Positions 1 to 8,263 are shown, numbered from the stretch's first letter. The stretch: 64,000 bases of DNA from Bacteroidota bacterium (GCA_023387985.1 JAEWHC010000002.1:62001-126000); one strand, 5' to 3'. The notes: generated from the sequence alone by a model not told the origin. Translations and numbers: made by a program.

Positions 1-1
1 C

Positions 2-457
2 AGACGGGCAAGCTATGTGGAGGAAGATGAAGCCATGGAATATGTTGCCGGATATTGTTTGCATAATGATGTAAGCGAACGCGAATTTCAGCTGGAACGT
101 GGCGGCACGTGGGATAAAGGTAAAGGCTGCGATACCTTTGCACCTCTCGGTCCCTGGCTGGTTACAAAAGATGAAATTGAAGATGTACACAACCTTCGCC
201 TCTGGCTGAAACTGAATGGCGAAACCATGCAGGACGGCAGTACCCAAAACCTGATTTTTAATGTGCCTTACCTGGTGTCGTATGTAAGCCGGTTTATGAC
301 CTTGCTGCCCGGTGATATTATTTCCACTGGTACTCCAGCTGGTGTTGGGCTGGGTATGAATCCCCAGGTTTACCTGAAGGCGGGGGATGTAATGGAATGT
401 GGAATCGACGGACTCGGCACCTCGAAACAAAAAGTAGTGGCGTTTAGTAAAACATGA
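2..457 (+). CDS. Fumarylacetoacetate hydrolase family protein, 5' end outside window
   Basis: This is the C-terminal part of a FAH-family hydrolase; the reading frame is open to the first base of the window, so the N-terminus is missing. The visible portion has the family's late signature, LLPGDIISTGTPAGVGLG, followed by the usual closing segment on the product-release side of the fold. FAH enzymes hydrolyse C-C bonds of diketo acids using a divalent metal. The next genes are a fucose/rhamnose-type mutarotase, a lactonase-type amidohydrolase and an SDR, so the likely substrate is 2,4-diketo-3-deoxy-L-fuconate, the last step of oxidative L-fucose catabolism. That substrate is inferred from context. 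Other members of the family act on acylpyruvates or ureidoglycolate. Confidence 0.85.
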   Translation, partial: RRASYVEEDEAMEYVAGYCLHNDVSEREFQLERGGTWDKGKGCDTFAPLGPWLVTKDEIEDVHNLRLWLKLNGETMQDGSTQNLIFNVPYLVSYVSRFMTLLPGDIISTGTPAGVGLGMNPQVYLKAGDVMECGIDGLGTSKQKVVAFSKT

Positions 458-476
458 CTTACACACCAATTCTCCC

Positions 477-812
477 ATGACAAAAAAATATTGCCTGGCT
501 TTGGATCTGAAGAACGATCCGGCTCTGATTGCGGAGTATGAAAAATACCACCTCGAAGTATGGCCTGAAATCTTAGCCAGTATCAAAAGCTCTGGTATTT
601 TGAACATGGAAATTTACCGATGGGATACCCGCCTCTTCATGATCATGGAAACCACGGAAAATTTCAGTTTTGAGCGAAAGGCGGAATCCGACGCATCCAA
701 TAGACGCGTTCAGGAATGGGAAGAATTGATGTGGAAGTTTCAGCAACCATTACCAGGTTCTCCGTCAGGCGAAAAATGGAAATTGATGGAAAAAATTTTT
801 CAGCTTCATTAA
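477..812 (+). CDS. L-fucose/L-rhamnose mutarotase family protein (DUF718)
   Basis: A 111-residue protein of the RhaM/RhaU mutarotase family, which interconverts sugar anomers so that dehydrogenases or isomerases receive the right one. The N-terminal YEKYHLEVWPEI segment carries the conserved His of the family, at about residue 25, and the length is normal. It starts 19 bases after the FAH gene stop and is followed 26 bases later by the amidohydrolase, so all are probably one transcript. In Campylobacter jejuni a similar mutarotase-like gene belongs to the L-fucose locus. L-fucose is preferred over L-rhamnose because of the neighbours; the sequence alone does not decide this. Confidence 0.8.
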   Translation: MTKKYCLALDLKNDPALIAEYEKYHLEVWPEILASIKSSGILNMEIYRWDTRLFMIMETTENFSFERKAESDASNRRVQEWEELMWKFQQPLPGSPSGEKWKLMEKIFQLH

Positions 813-838
813 AAGTAGCTTCATAAAAACGTTTTGCC

Positions 839-1663
839 ATGATCATTGACAGCCATCAGCATTTTTGGAATTATGAAGCTGAAAAGGATGCCTGGATAAC
901 AGATGAAATGGCTGTACTCAGAAATGATTTCCAGCCAGACGCGTTGCAGAAAATTTTAGAAGAGCAAAATATCAGTGGATGCATTGCCGTGCAGGCTGAT
1001 CAGTCGGTTGAAGAAACCTACCGCCTCATCAACTGGGCTGATGAATATGATTTCATCAAAGGCGTTGTGGGATGGATTGACCTGAAAGGAAGCGGGCTGG
1101 AAATGGAACTGGGAAAACTCCGGATTTTTGAAAAACTGAAAGGTTTTCGCCATATCCTTCAGGCGGAAGAGCCTGAATTTATGCTCGATAACCGCTTTGT
1201 AAAAGGGCTTTCCTTACTGGCGAAATACGGCTATTCTTATGACCTGCTCGTTTTACCCCGGCATTTGCCTGCCACGGTAAAACTTGTTGAACAACTTCCG
1301 GATTTGCATTTTGTCCTCGATCATTTAGCAAAACCCCTGATTAAAGAGGCCAAAACGGAACCCTGGAGAACAGACCTTGAAAAACTAGCGGCTTTTCCTA
1401 ATGTTTCAGCCAAACTGAGCGGGTTGGTTACAGAGGGGGACTGGGATAATGTGCGCTATGAAAAACTGCAGACTTATCTTGAAATCGCCATGGAGTTGTT
1501 TGGCCCTGACCGGCTAATGTACGGAAGTGACTGGCCGGTAATGCTCCTTGCAACAGGATATGATGGCTGGATTAAAATGGTAGAGCAATTTTTGAGCAAG
1601 TATCCTTTTGATGTGAAGGAAAAAGTGCTTTATCAAAACGCTGAAAGAGTTTACAAATTATAA
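839..1663 (+). CDS. Amidohydrolase-2 family lactonase, probable L-fuconolactone hydrolase
   Basis: A 274-residue TIM-barrel amidohydrolase. The metal-binding HxH motif is at the extreme N-terminus (DSHQHFW, His6 and His8), and the late metal or catalytic Asp lies in MYGSDWPV, near residue 230. This arrangement is typical of the family that hydrolyses sugar lactones and 2-pyrone-4,6-dicarboxylate lactone. Between a mutarotase and an SDR, the most economical role is opening L-fucono-1,5-lactone to L-fuconate after sugar oxidation. The start is the first ATG, 26 bases after the previous stop. Family assignment is secure; the substrate is inferred. Confidence 0.82.
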   Translation: MIIDSHQHFWNYEAEKDAWITDEMAVLRNDFQPDALQKILEEQNISGCIAVQADQSVEETYRLINWADEYDFIKGVVGWIDLKGSGLEMELGKLRIFEKLKGFRHILQAEEPEFMLDNRFVKGLSLLAKYGYSYDLLVLPRHLPATVKLVEQLPDLHFVLDHLAKPLIKEAKTEPWRTDLEKLAAFPNVSAKLSGLVTEGDWDNVRYEKLQTYLEIAMELFGPDRLMYGSDWPVMLLATGYDGWIKMVEQFLSKYPFDVKEKVLYQNAERVYKL

Positions 1664-1676
1664 CGATTTTGTAATT

Positions 1677-2465
1677 ATGAATTTAGAACTGGCCGAAAAA
1701 TATATTGTAGTTACCGGCGGTGCCAAAGGCATTGGGCGGGGTATTGTAGAAAGCCTTGCGGCAGAAATGGCCATACCCGTAATAGTAGGACGCAATGCAG
1801 CGGACAACCGGGAATGCCTGGATTTCATTCATCACCTGGCACCGCATGCCTTTAGTGTGGAAGCTGACCTGACGAGCAATGAGGCATGCAAAATGGCCTG
1901 TGAAGAAATATTGGCAAGATCGGGCAACCAGGTATTTGGATTGGTAAACAATGCCGGGTTGAATGATGGGGTAGGCCTGGAAAATGGGAGTTATGATGAT
2001 TTTATCCGCAGTTTGCACAATACCCTGGTTCATTATTACCTAATGGCCCATTACCTATTGCCATCACTCAAAAAAAACAAAGGTTCCATTTTGAATATCG
2101 GGAGCAAAACAGCTGAAACCGGCCAGGGAAACACCTCCGGATATGCCGCATCCAATGGTGGACGTAATGCCCTTACCCGCGAATGGGCAGTTGAACTTGC
2201 CAAATACAGTGTGAGGGTAAATGCCATCATTGTAGCTGAGTGCTTTACACCGCAATATGCCAAATGGATAAACCAGTTTAATGATGCAGAAAACCGATTG
2301 AAGGGGATCACCAAAAATATTCCATTTGAACAGCGGATGACAACGGTGAAAGAAATAGCAGATACGGCGGTGTTTCTGCTTTCGCCACTGAGCAGCCATA
2401 CCACAGGACAGTTGATTCATGTAGATGGGGGTTATGTGCATTTGGACAGGGCATATCAAAGGTGA
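1677..2465 (+). CDS. SDR-family oxidoreductase with Asn in place of the catalytic Lys
   Basis: A 262-residue short-chain dehydrogenase. It has the Rossmann TGGAKGIGRG cofactor loop (residues 13-22), NNAG (91-94), Ser143 and Tyr156. The active-site motif normally reads YxxxK but here reads YAASN: residue 160 is encoded by AAT at 2154-2156. The rest of the fold looks intact, including the usual C-terminal HVDGGYVHLDRA segment. As the last gene of the fucose-type cluster it would be expected to oxidise L-fucose or 2-keto-3-deoxy-fuconate with NAD(P). Because Lys normally lowers the Tyr pKa and binds the nicotinamide ribose, activity may be altered or lost. A sequencing error cannot be excluded from one sequence. 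Confidence 0.82.
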   Translation: MNLELAEKYIVVTGGAKGIGRGIVESLAAEMAIPVIVGRNAADNRECLDFIHHLAPHAFSVEADLTSNEACKMACEEILARSGNQVFGLVNNAGLNDGVGLENGSYDDFIRSLHNTLVHYYLMAHYLLPSLKKNKGSILNIGSKTAETGQGNTSGYAASNGGRNALTREWAVELAKYSVRVNAIIVAECFTPQYAKWINQFNDAENRLKGITKNIPFEQRMTTVKEIADTAVFLLSPLSSHTTGQLIHVDGGYVHLDRAYQR

Positions 2466-2594
2466 AGTCATTAGGCATCAATGGAAACTTATGACTTTTC
2501 CTGTTCAGGTCGATGCTAATTGGCTGCACGGGCCCGCTGACCATTTATTTTGAATGTTGAAACCTCCGGAGGCGGACAGGTTTTTTGGTTTCGA

Positions 2595-3101
2595 ATGATT
2601 AATTTTGAATTTAAAGTGTCATTTTCCAAATTTCAAATACAAGCAAAGAGCGCCTGGTTTCAATTGTTCATGATCAGGAATCTACCAAGCGCCTGGTTTA
2701 GTGGTGTTCGGCTCATTGATCTGGAAGAAGACCACGCTGTTGTTTCGGTACCCTATAAATGGTTTTCCAAAAATCCCTTCCGAAGCACCTATTTCGCCTG
2801 CCAGGCTATGGCAGCCGAAATGAGCACCGGAATTTTGGCCATGGCGCATTTACATGAAAGCAATCCGCCGGTAAGCATGCTGGTTACAAAACTGGAAGGG
2901 GAATTTAAGAAGAAAGCTGTTGAACGGGTTTATTTTACCTGCGACGATGGTCATGCCATTCGCGAAGCTATTGAAAAAACAAAACGAACCGGTGAAGCCG
3001 TTTCGCTTGTAACAAAAAGCATTGGCAAAAGCAGGGAAGGTACGGAGATCAGCCGCTTCACCGTGGTATGGGGATTCAAAGCACGGATAAAATCAACCTG
3101 A
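2595..3101 (+). CDS. DUF4442 / hotdog-fold thioesterase-like protein
   Basis: A 168-residue protein of the DUF4442 family, distantly related to PaaI-type hotdog thioesterases. It contains the family-typical stretches LPSAWFSGVRL, VSVPYKWFSKNPFRS and CQAMAAEMSTGILAM. I chose the ATG at 2595 because the longer frame from 2550 adds a segment unlike the family; a start at 2670 is also possible. The substrate is unknown for the family, though an acyl-CoA-like ligand is usually assumed. It stands alone between the fucose-type cluster and a convergent pseudogene. Confidence 0.72.
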   Translation: MINFEFKVSFSKFQIQAKSAWFQLFMIRNLPSAWFSGVRLIDLEEDHAVVSVPYKWFSKNPFRSTYFACQAMAAEMSTGILAMAHLHESNPPVSMLVTKLEGEFKKKAVERVYFTCDDGHAIREAIEKTKRTGEAVSLVTKSIGKSREGTEISRFTVVWGFKARIKST

Positions 3102-3105
3102 CCGG

Positions 3106-3393
3106 CTACTCTATATTTTCATTGTTCAATTCCTCGTCGGTCAGGCTGTTCAGGCTAATTAATGCACGCATGCTTCTCCGGATCAGGTTAATGATTTCCA
3201 CCAGTTTCTTTACATTAGGATCCTCAACCGTTTAGACCATTTCCAAATTGAAACTAAAAATCTCGTCCTCTTTGGTAGCTTTATTGGCTTCCAGGAGTTC
3301 TCCTTCCATAGCCAGATTCAGCGCGCCGGTAAACAGCAAATTTTCAACCTCGTTTAATTATTGAACCGATTTGATCAAATGATTGCGGTACAT
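3106..3393 (-). pseudogene. Small helical-protein pseudogene with two in-frame TAA codons
   Basis: Read on the minus strand from an ATG at 3393, one frame runs 96 codons to a TAG at 3106-3108. It is interrupted by TAA at codon 12 (3358-3360) and codon 54 (3232-3234). The product otherwise looks like real protein: rich in Leu, Glu, Lys and Asn with amphipathic helix spacing, for example EGELLEANKATKEDEIFSF and VKKLVEIINLIRRSMRAL. No frameshift is needed to keep this character across the region. It resembles a small four-helix-type protein, but I do not recognise the family. Two point mutations to stop in a formerly active gene is the simplest reading. Confidence 0.55.
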
Positions 3394-3470
3394 GATTTTA
3401 ATGGTTTATTGCGTCTGCCGGGAAATCATAGAAATAGAATTATGCCTGACGTTGTTCCGGATTGATGCAA

Positions 3471-3899
3471 TTATGGCTTCGCCTCCACGGGGGCCATAGG
3501 TCGTTTGTTCAAATCCATTACCGGTACCAATCCTTCACTTGGCATATAAATGATCTGGGGCAGATTTCCCTTGTCGGCAAGCTTTTCCAGCGTACGCACA
3601 AACAGATATTGATTATAAACTGAATTCAACTGACCGTTTTCAATCAGCATAGCTTCGGCCATTCCTTTGGCGCGTGCAACTTCCGCTTCAGCATTCAGTT
3701 TTTCTGCTTCCAGCCTGGCTTTGGCTTCTTCCACCAGTATCCGCCTGTTTTGTTCAGCTTTTGCCATTTCCGCCCTGCCGGCCATTTCCTGGCGCCACAC
3801 ATTGTACATTGGCAGGCCCCACATGGCCAGGCCCATAACGATGATAACTGAAATTACCAGGATAAGAATTCCACCTTTTGAGCTTTTGTAGGTATTCAT
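3471..3899 (-). CDS. Single-pass membrane protein with SPFH-like helical tail, no SPFH core
   Basis: A 142-residue protein with one N-terminal transmembrane helix (about residues 9-28). A WGLPMYNVW motif follows, then a long charged Ala/Glu/Lys helix (about 35-87) and a short tail. The helix resembles the C-terminal coiled segment of stomatin/prohibitin (SPFH) proteins, sometimes annotated as membrane protease subunit, but the SPFH domain itself is absent. Similar short proteins occur in bacteria and phages without a known role. It probably oligomerises at the membrane. It is transcribed divergently from the glycosyltransferase at 4043. Confidence 0.6.
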   Translation of the reverse strand: MNTYKSSKGGILILVISVIIVMGLAMWGLPMYNVWRQEMAGRAEMAKAEQNRRILVEEAKARLEAEKLNAEAEVARAKGMAEAMLIENGQLNSVYNQYLFVRTLEKLADKGNLPQIIYMPSEGLVPVMDLNKRPMAPVEAKP

Positions 3900-4042
3900 T
3901 TATTGAAGTTTGATCAGCGTAAAGATACAAAAAACAGGGCAGGGTAATGTATAAGGGACGGATATACCCTTATACGTTTCCCGGGATGGCAAAAGAAATT
4001 GCTTAAGAATTCGGAACTTTAGCCAGGTAAAAGTCGATGTAA

Positions 4043-4717
4043 ATGATCGATCTGTATTATAACGGAAATCCTCTGGTTTCAATAATTCTGACAACATTTA
4101 ACCGTTCAGATTATCTCAAACGGGCAATGGATTCATTTTGCAGGCAAAGCTTCAAAAATGCAGAGTTGATCGTGGTGGATGATGGAAGCAACGATTATTC
4201 ATATGCCCTGGTTGACGATTTTGTGAAGCAACATGCAAATATCCGCTACATGAAGCATTCGAACCGTAAAACATCTTTGTCTAAGAATGTCGGTTTAATG
4301 GCTGCCGCAGGGGATTTCATCGGATTCCTGGACAGCGACGATGAATATTTACCTGATTTCATAGAGAAACGCATTCAATATCTGCAAGATCATGCAGACG
4401 TTGACTTGATTGAAGGCGGGGCAATAATTATTGGAGATGAATTTGTACCTGATAAAAAGGATACGACCAGGCTCATCCACCTTTCCCAATGCCATATTGG
4501 TTCCACCTTTTTTGGAAAAAAAAGCGTCTTCTTTAAACTCGGAGGCTTGGACAAGCATGCCGGTTACGCCGCGGATAGCGATTTCTGGGAAAGGGCTGAG
4601 AAATTTTTCAGGACAGCGACAGTGGATTTTCCGGGCTATATCTATCACCGAGATACACCGGGTAGTATTTGCAATGCAAGTTACATCAAGTCGAAAAAAG
4701 ACTCCCCGGGAAATTAG
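4043..4717 (+). CDS. Family 2 glycosyltransferase
   Basis: A 224-residue GT-A fold glycosyltransferase. VSIILTTFNRSDYLKRAMDS opens the nucleotide-binding half, VVDDGSND is the first acidic motif and FLDSDDEYLPD holds the DxD-type metal and sugar-nucleotide motif. The protein is compact, with only a short C-terminal segment (DSDFWERAEKFF) and no membrane helices, so it probably acts at the cytoplasmic face on a surface polysaccharide or glycoprotein glycan. The donor and acceptor are not readable. Its last four bases overlap the end of the convergent transpeptidase gene. Confidence 0.85.
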   Translation: MIDLYYNGNPLVSIILTTFNRSDYLKRAMDSFCRQSFKNAELIVVDDGSNDYSYALVDDFVKQHANIRYMKHSNRKTSLSKNVGLMAAAGDFIGFLDSDDEYLPDFIEKRIQYLQDHADVDLIEGGAIIIGDEFVPDKKDTTRLIHLSQCHIGSTFFGKKSVFFKLGGLDKHAGYAADSDFWERAEKFFRTATVDFPGYIYHRDTPGSICNASYIKSKKDSPGN

Positions 4718-6003
4718 TTTCCGTAATAATCGTATTCGTCTTCAACTTTTTTTGCAACAGCAGGCCAGGCCTCTACCACCAAATTTTGCGTTAGCTTAAT
4801 GGGTACAGGAATATCCTGGCGGAGTGCGGGTTCCCATTTAGGCATTTTTTCGAACTCTTCAATTATGCGGTTGTTCATTTCATTGTTGGCTCGAATACCT
4901 GGCTTTACATTGCACACTACTCCGTCTTTGTCAATTACGAATTCCACATCCACAAACAGGCGTTTGGGTCCGCCGTCAGGAATAAACTCGCCCAGTTTAT
5001 CGGCAACTCCATGTACATATTCAGTAAATGCCTGCATGCCTCCCGGGAATTTAGGCTGGTTATTTACGAAGGTGAAAAACTCCTCTGGCTTAATGTCGCG
5101 GTATAGTGCCGGTCGGTTTCGCTCTTCGGTATTTGGAATAAACCTTGCTTTTTTCGGATGCCTGTTGATCGGGTATTTCTGACCAAGCACATATTCCCCT
5201 TTTTGATTGACCAAAACAACCGGTAACCTGCGGTATTGGTTGAAATAATGGTATACATCTTCCATTACCGTAACGAGTGATTTATATTCTGGACGGCCCT
5301 CGATGAATTTATCGAGATGCGCAGAGCTGCGTTCATTCAAAAAAGAAATGGGCATAACATGGATGGGGATAAAATCATTTCCCTGGGCTTTAACGGTTGC
5401 TGCCAGAACATAGAGTTCTTTTATGAGATCGTCTGTAATGGGAATACAACCCACCGTAACACAACTGCCATGAACATAAATGGCGCCCCCCGGTTTGGTA
5501 GGATTGCTGAGCAGGCGGTCGCTTGCATTGGGATAATTGACACCAAGCGCAAGATGATACTGGCTGTTGGGACGAAACTCATTTACATAATAGAAACCCT
5601 CAGGTACCTGGTAATCCCCTTCAAACCGCTTAGGACCTAAGTTGCCTGAAAGTGCGCAAACATTGTAGGATTTAAAAAGCCGGTAAGGTCCACCTTCTTC
5701 GGTCTGGATCCAGGCTTCCAGTTTGCCATCGAATTTAAAATTGCGCAGGTATAGACTTTTTGCCGGCCAGGGAATTTTACGTGCCTCAAATTCACTTTTC
5801 AAAGCAAATTCTTTCTCGGAAAATGCGTCATTAACGCGTTTAAAAGAACGCTGAAAGCTGATAAAATCACCTGGAACCTGTGGCTGGTTGCGGAGGGAAC
5901 CCATTCCGTTCTGGGCAAAAAGCGGGGAAAATAACAATGAAAAAGCACCCGCCAGAATGAGGGCAGGTGCTTTGCTATAGATGATGTACTTACTTAACTG
6001 CAT
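4714..6003 (-). CDS. Secreted L,D-transpeptidase (YkuD) fused to a TonB C-terminal-like domain
   Basis: A 429-residue exported protein. A signal peptide covers about residues 1-31 and ends in SPLFAQ. A YkuD-type catalytic domain follows, with HGSCVTVGCIPI carrying His178 and nucleophile Cys186, the pattern of enzymes that form L,D-crosslinks in peptidoglycan or attach proteins to it. The last ~100 residues (about 315-412) read like a Bacteroidota TonB C-terminal domain: KFPGGMQAFTEYV, then VDVEFVIDKDGVV and FEKMPKWEPA. The two domains share one frame with no break. The TonB-like part may act as a periplasmic or cell-wall binding module rather than as an energy transducer, because no transmembrane anchor other than the signal peptide is present. 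Confidence 0.8.
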   Translation of the reverse strand: MQLSKYIIYSKAPALILAGAFSLLFSPLFAQNGMGSLRNQPQVPGDFISFQRSFKRVNDAFSEKEFALKSEFEARKIPWPAKSLYLRNFKFDGKLEAWIQTEEGGPYRLFKSYNVCALSGNLGPKRFEGDYQVPEGFYYVNEFRPNSQYHLALGVNYPNASDRLLSNPTKPGGAIYVHGSCVTVGCIPITDDLIKELYVLAATVKAQGNDFIPIHVMPISFLNERSSAHLDKFIEGRPEYKSLVTVMEDVYHYFNQYRRLPVVLVNQKGEYVLGQKYPINRHPKKARFIPNTEERNRPALYRDIKPEEFFTFVNNQPKFPGGMQAFTEYVHGVADKLGEFIPDGGPKRLFVDVEFVIDKDGVVCNVKPGIRANNEMNNRIIEEFEKMPKWEPALRQDIPVPIKLTQNLVVEAWPAVAKKVEDEYDYYGN

Positions 6004-6081
6004 ACCTTAAATTCAATCGTAGAACGGTGTGAAAGTAAGGCAAACCCCCTTTATTATTTGTGAAAACTATGCACTTATCCA

Positions 6082-7215
6082 CTATAGATTTCCCCGGGCT
6101 TCCTGCTCCCGTTCTATCGCTTCAAATAAGGCTTTAAAATTGCCTTTTCCAAAGCTTTTCGCTCCTTTGCGCTGAATGATTTCGAAGAATAGGGTAGGCC
6201 TGTCCTGAACCGGCTTGGTAAACAATTGCAGCAAATAGCCTTCATCATCGCGGTCAACTAGGATGCCCAGCTCTTTCAAAGGCCCGAGATCTTCGTCAAT
6301 CTGACCAACACGGTCAGTAAGGTCATCATAATAAGTAGTGGGAACCTGCAGAAATTCTACGCCACGGCTTTTCAATGCGCGAACGGTTGCCACAATATCA
6401 TTGGTAGCCATAGCAACATGCTGGCAACCTTCGTCACCATAAAACTCCAGGAACTCCTCTACCTGGCTTTTCTTTTTTCCCTCTGCGGGTTCATTAATTG
6501 GGAATTTCACAAAACCATTTCCATTGCTCATGACCTTGCTCATAAGCGCCGAATATTCTGTGGAAATATCACTGTCATCAAAAGACAAGATGTTTTTAAA
6601 TCCAAGTACGTTTTCGTAAAAGGATACCCATTTGTTCATTTGATTCCATCCAACATTGCCCACGCAATGATCAACGTAAAGCAAGCCGGTTTCTTCTGGT
6701 GCAAAATCCGAATTCGACCATTTGCGGAAACCAGGCATAAATATCCCGTTGTAATTTTTCCTTTCCACAAAAAGATGAATGGTCTGGCCATAGGTGTGAA
6801 TTCCGCTAACCACCATTTCCCCTTCAGCGTCTGTAAGTACAGTAGGTTCTAAATAGGGCATTGCACCGCGGATGGTGGTTTGATGAAAAGCATCGCGGGC
6901 ATCCTCCACTTTTAATGCAATAACCTGAACCCCGTCGCCATGCTTATATACATGGTCGGCAATGCTGTTGTGGGGGCGAAGCGCTGTAGTAAGAACGATG
7001 GTAAGCTTATTTTGTCTTAAGGCATAGCTCACTTTATCGCGGATTCCTGTTTCGGGTCCCGCATAGGCTAAGGCCTGAAATCCAAATGCACTCATGTAAT
7101 AATGAGCAGCCTGTTTGGCATTTCCCACTAAAAGTTCAACAAAATCTGTCCCGTACAAAGGAAGAAAGTCTTTGGCAGTTTGAACATTCGCCTCAGGTGC
7201 CTGTAATGTATTCAT
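6082..7215 (-). CDS. hppD: 4-hydroxyphenylpyruvate dioxygenase
   Basis: A 377-residue two-domain VOC-fold dioxygenase that converts 4-hydroxyphenylpyruvate and O2 to homogentisate in tyrosine degradation. The three Fe(II) ligands are readable: His183 in LYVDHCVGNV, His266 in GCQHVAMATND and Glu345 in TLFFEIIQRKG. Length and the C-terminal GNFKALFEAIEREQ helix are normal. No homogentisate dioxygenase or other pathway gene adjoins it. Because the enzyme requires molecular oxygen, it indicates that the host respires or at least meets oxygen, which matters for interpreting the hydrogenases downstream. Confidence 0.95.
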   Translation of the reverse strand: MNTLQAPEANVQTAKDFLPLYGTDFVELLVGNAKQAAHYYMSAFGFQALAYAGPETGIRDKVSYALRQNKLTIVLTTALRPHNSIADHVYKHGDGVQVIALKVEDARDAFHQTTIRGAMPYLEPTVLTDAEGEMVVSGIHTYGQTIHLFVERKNYNGIFMPGFRKWSNSDFAPEETGLLYVDHCVGNVGWNQMNKWVSFYENVLGFKNILSFDDSDISTEYSALMSKVMSNGNGFVKFPINEPAEGKKKSQVEEFLEFYGDEGCQHVAMATNDIVATVRALKSRGVEFLQVPTTYYDDLTDRVGQIDEDLGPLKELGILVDRDDEGYLLQLFTKPVQDRPTLFFEIIQRKGAKSFGKGNFKALFEAIEREQEARGNL

Positions 7216-7477
7216 AATTGAAGTATTTTAAATGTTGATAATCGAAAAGTAAGAGTATACGCACTACTTACCTCCAAGGAAAGCATATTCATTAGAATAT
7301 CAAAGTCCCTGATAGCAAGCCTTGCAGGCAAATTTAAGCATTATCAGCCATTGTGGTGATTCAGGCATGGAGATGATACAGGCGAAGTGGTTTTCCTATT
7401 TTTTATTCAATTGAACTAATAATTATGGTTTAAGAGACTTTTGGAAAATAAAAGGTGTCAAAATGTAAACTTAACTG

Positions 7478-7485
7478 TATTTTTG
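7478..7485 (+). promoter_or_regulatory. TAnnTTTG -7 element upstream of the membrane protein at 7504
   Basis: TATTTTTG matches the Bacteroidota -7 consensus TAnnTTTG exactly and lies 18 bases before the ATG. I see no clear -33 TTG/TTTG at the usual spacing. Confidence 0.35.
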
Positions 7486-7503
7486 GTGTCTTAAATTGCG
7501 ACT

Positions 7504-7977
7504 ATGAAGAATCTGCTTTTACCCAACCGCTTCAAGAGACTGGGCTGGATCCTTTTCATTCCTTTCGGTCTGTTTGGAACTATTCTCCTGGTTACCGGTA
7601 TAGACGCTGTTCAATTAGAACTGCCGGTATTTTCCATTTATGATGAAGTGATTTTCGGAGCCAGCGGAAAATTCAGGATTGTAAAATGGGATATTGTTCC
7701 CACGCTTACAGGCATATTTACCATTGCCGGTGCATTGCTGATCGCTTTTTCCAGTGAGCATACGGAAGACGAATATATTGAACGCCTGAGGCAAACCTCT
7801 TTGCAATGGGCGATACTGGTGAATTATATCATCCTGATCCTGGCGTTTTTATTCATATATGGATTGCCATTTTTTTACATCCTGGTTGTTAATATGTTCA
7901 CAGTGCTCGTATTTTTTATTGCACGGTTCCATTGGATCTTATGGAAAAATAAAAGAATAACGGATAATGATAAATAA
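7504..7977 (+). CDS. Small multi-pass membrane protein paired with an XRE regulator
   Basis: A 157-residue protein with four probable membrane helices, at about residues 13-33, 59-78, 98-120 and 124-142. I do not recognise a catalytic motif. It overlaps the next gene, an XRE-family regulator, by 11 bases. A membrane protein translationally linked to a YozG-like HTH gene is a widespread arrangement in Firmicutes and Bacteroidota (DUF2178-like proteins) whose role is unknown. The start at 7504 is preferred because another frame at 7455 encodes nothing recognisable. Confidence 0.65.
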   Translation: MKNLLLPNRFKRLGWILFIPFGLFGTILLVTGIDAVQLELPVFSIYDEVIFGASGKFRIVKWDIVPTLTGIFTIAGALLIAFSSEHTEDEYIERLRQTSLQWAILVNYIILILAFLFIYGLPFFYILVVNMFTVLVFFIARFHWILWKNKRITDNDK

Positions 7978-8173
7978 GATAAAAGCAGAGCGCAACGCTG
8001 CGGGTCTCACCCAGGAGAAACTTGCGGAATTGATTTCAGTTACCAAGCAAACCATTCATGCCATTGAGACAGGTAAATATATTCCCTCAACTATTCTCGC
8101 TTTAAAGATCGCCGCCGTATTTGCTAAGCCTGTGGAAGAACTGTTTTTGCTCGAAAACATTGATTATTATTGA
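7967..8173 (+). CDS. XRE/YozG-like helix-turn-helix regulator
   Basis: A 68-residue protein consisting almost entirely of one Cro/CI helix-turn-helix domain. KIKAERNAAGLTQEKLAELI gives the first helices, and VTKQTIHAIETGKYIPS the recognition helix and the conserved glycine-containing turn. The closing EELFLLEN is typical of YozG-type regulators. It begins inside the end of the preceding membrane-protein gene, so the two are almost certainly co-translated. It probably autoregulates the pair. No operator is obvious. Confidence 0.82.
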   Translation: MINKIKAERNAAGLTQEKLAELISVTKQTIHAIETGKYIPSTILALKIAAVFAKPVEELFLLENIDYY

Positions 8174-8263
8174 AATATATTGCTTTCATCCTGATCATGC
8201 CTGAAAATTTTTTAAGGAAATAAGCCCATTAAATTCTACCTTCCCGCTTTAATTCAAAACGCT

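Noticed and set aside
3900..4097. Minus-strand frame of 65 codons at 3900-4097
   Set aside because: It lies in the divergent intergenic region and over the start of the glycosyltransferase, with no family signal.
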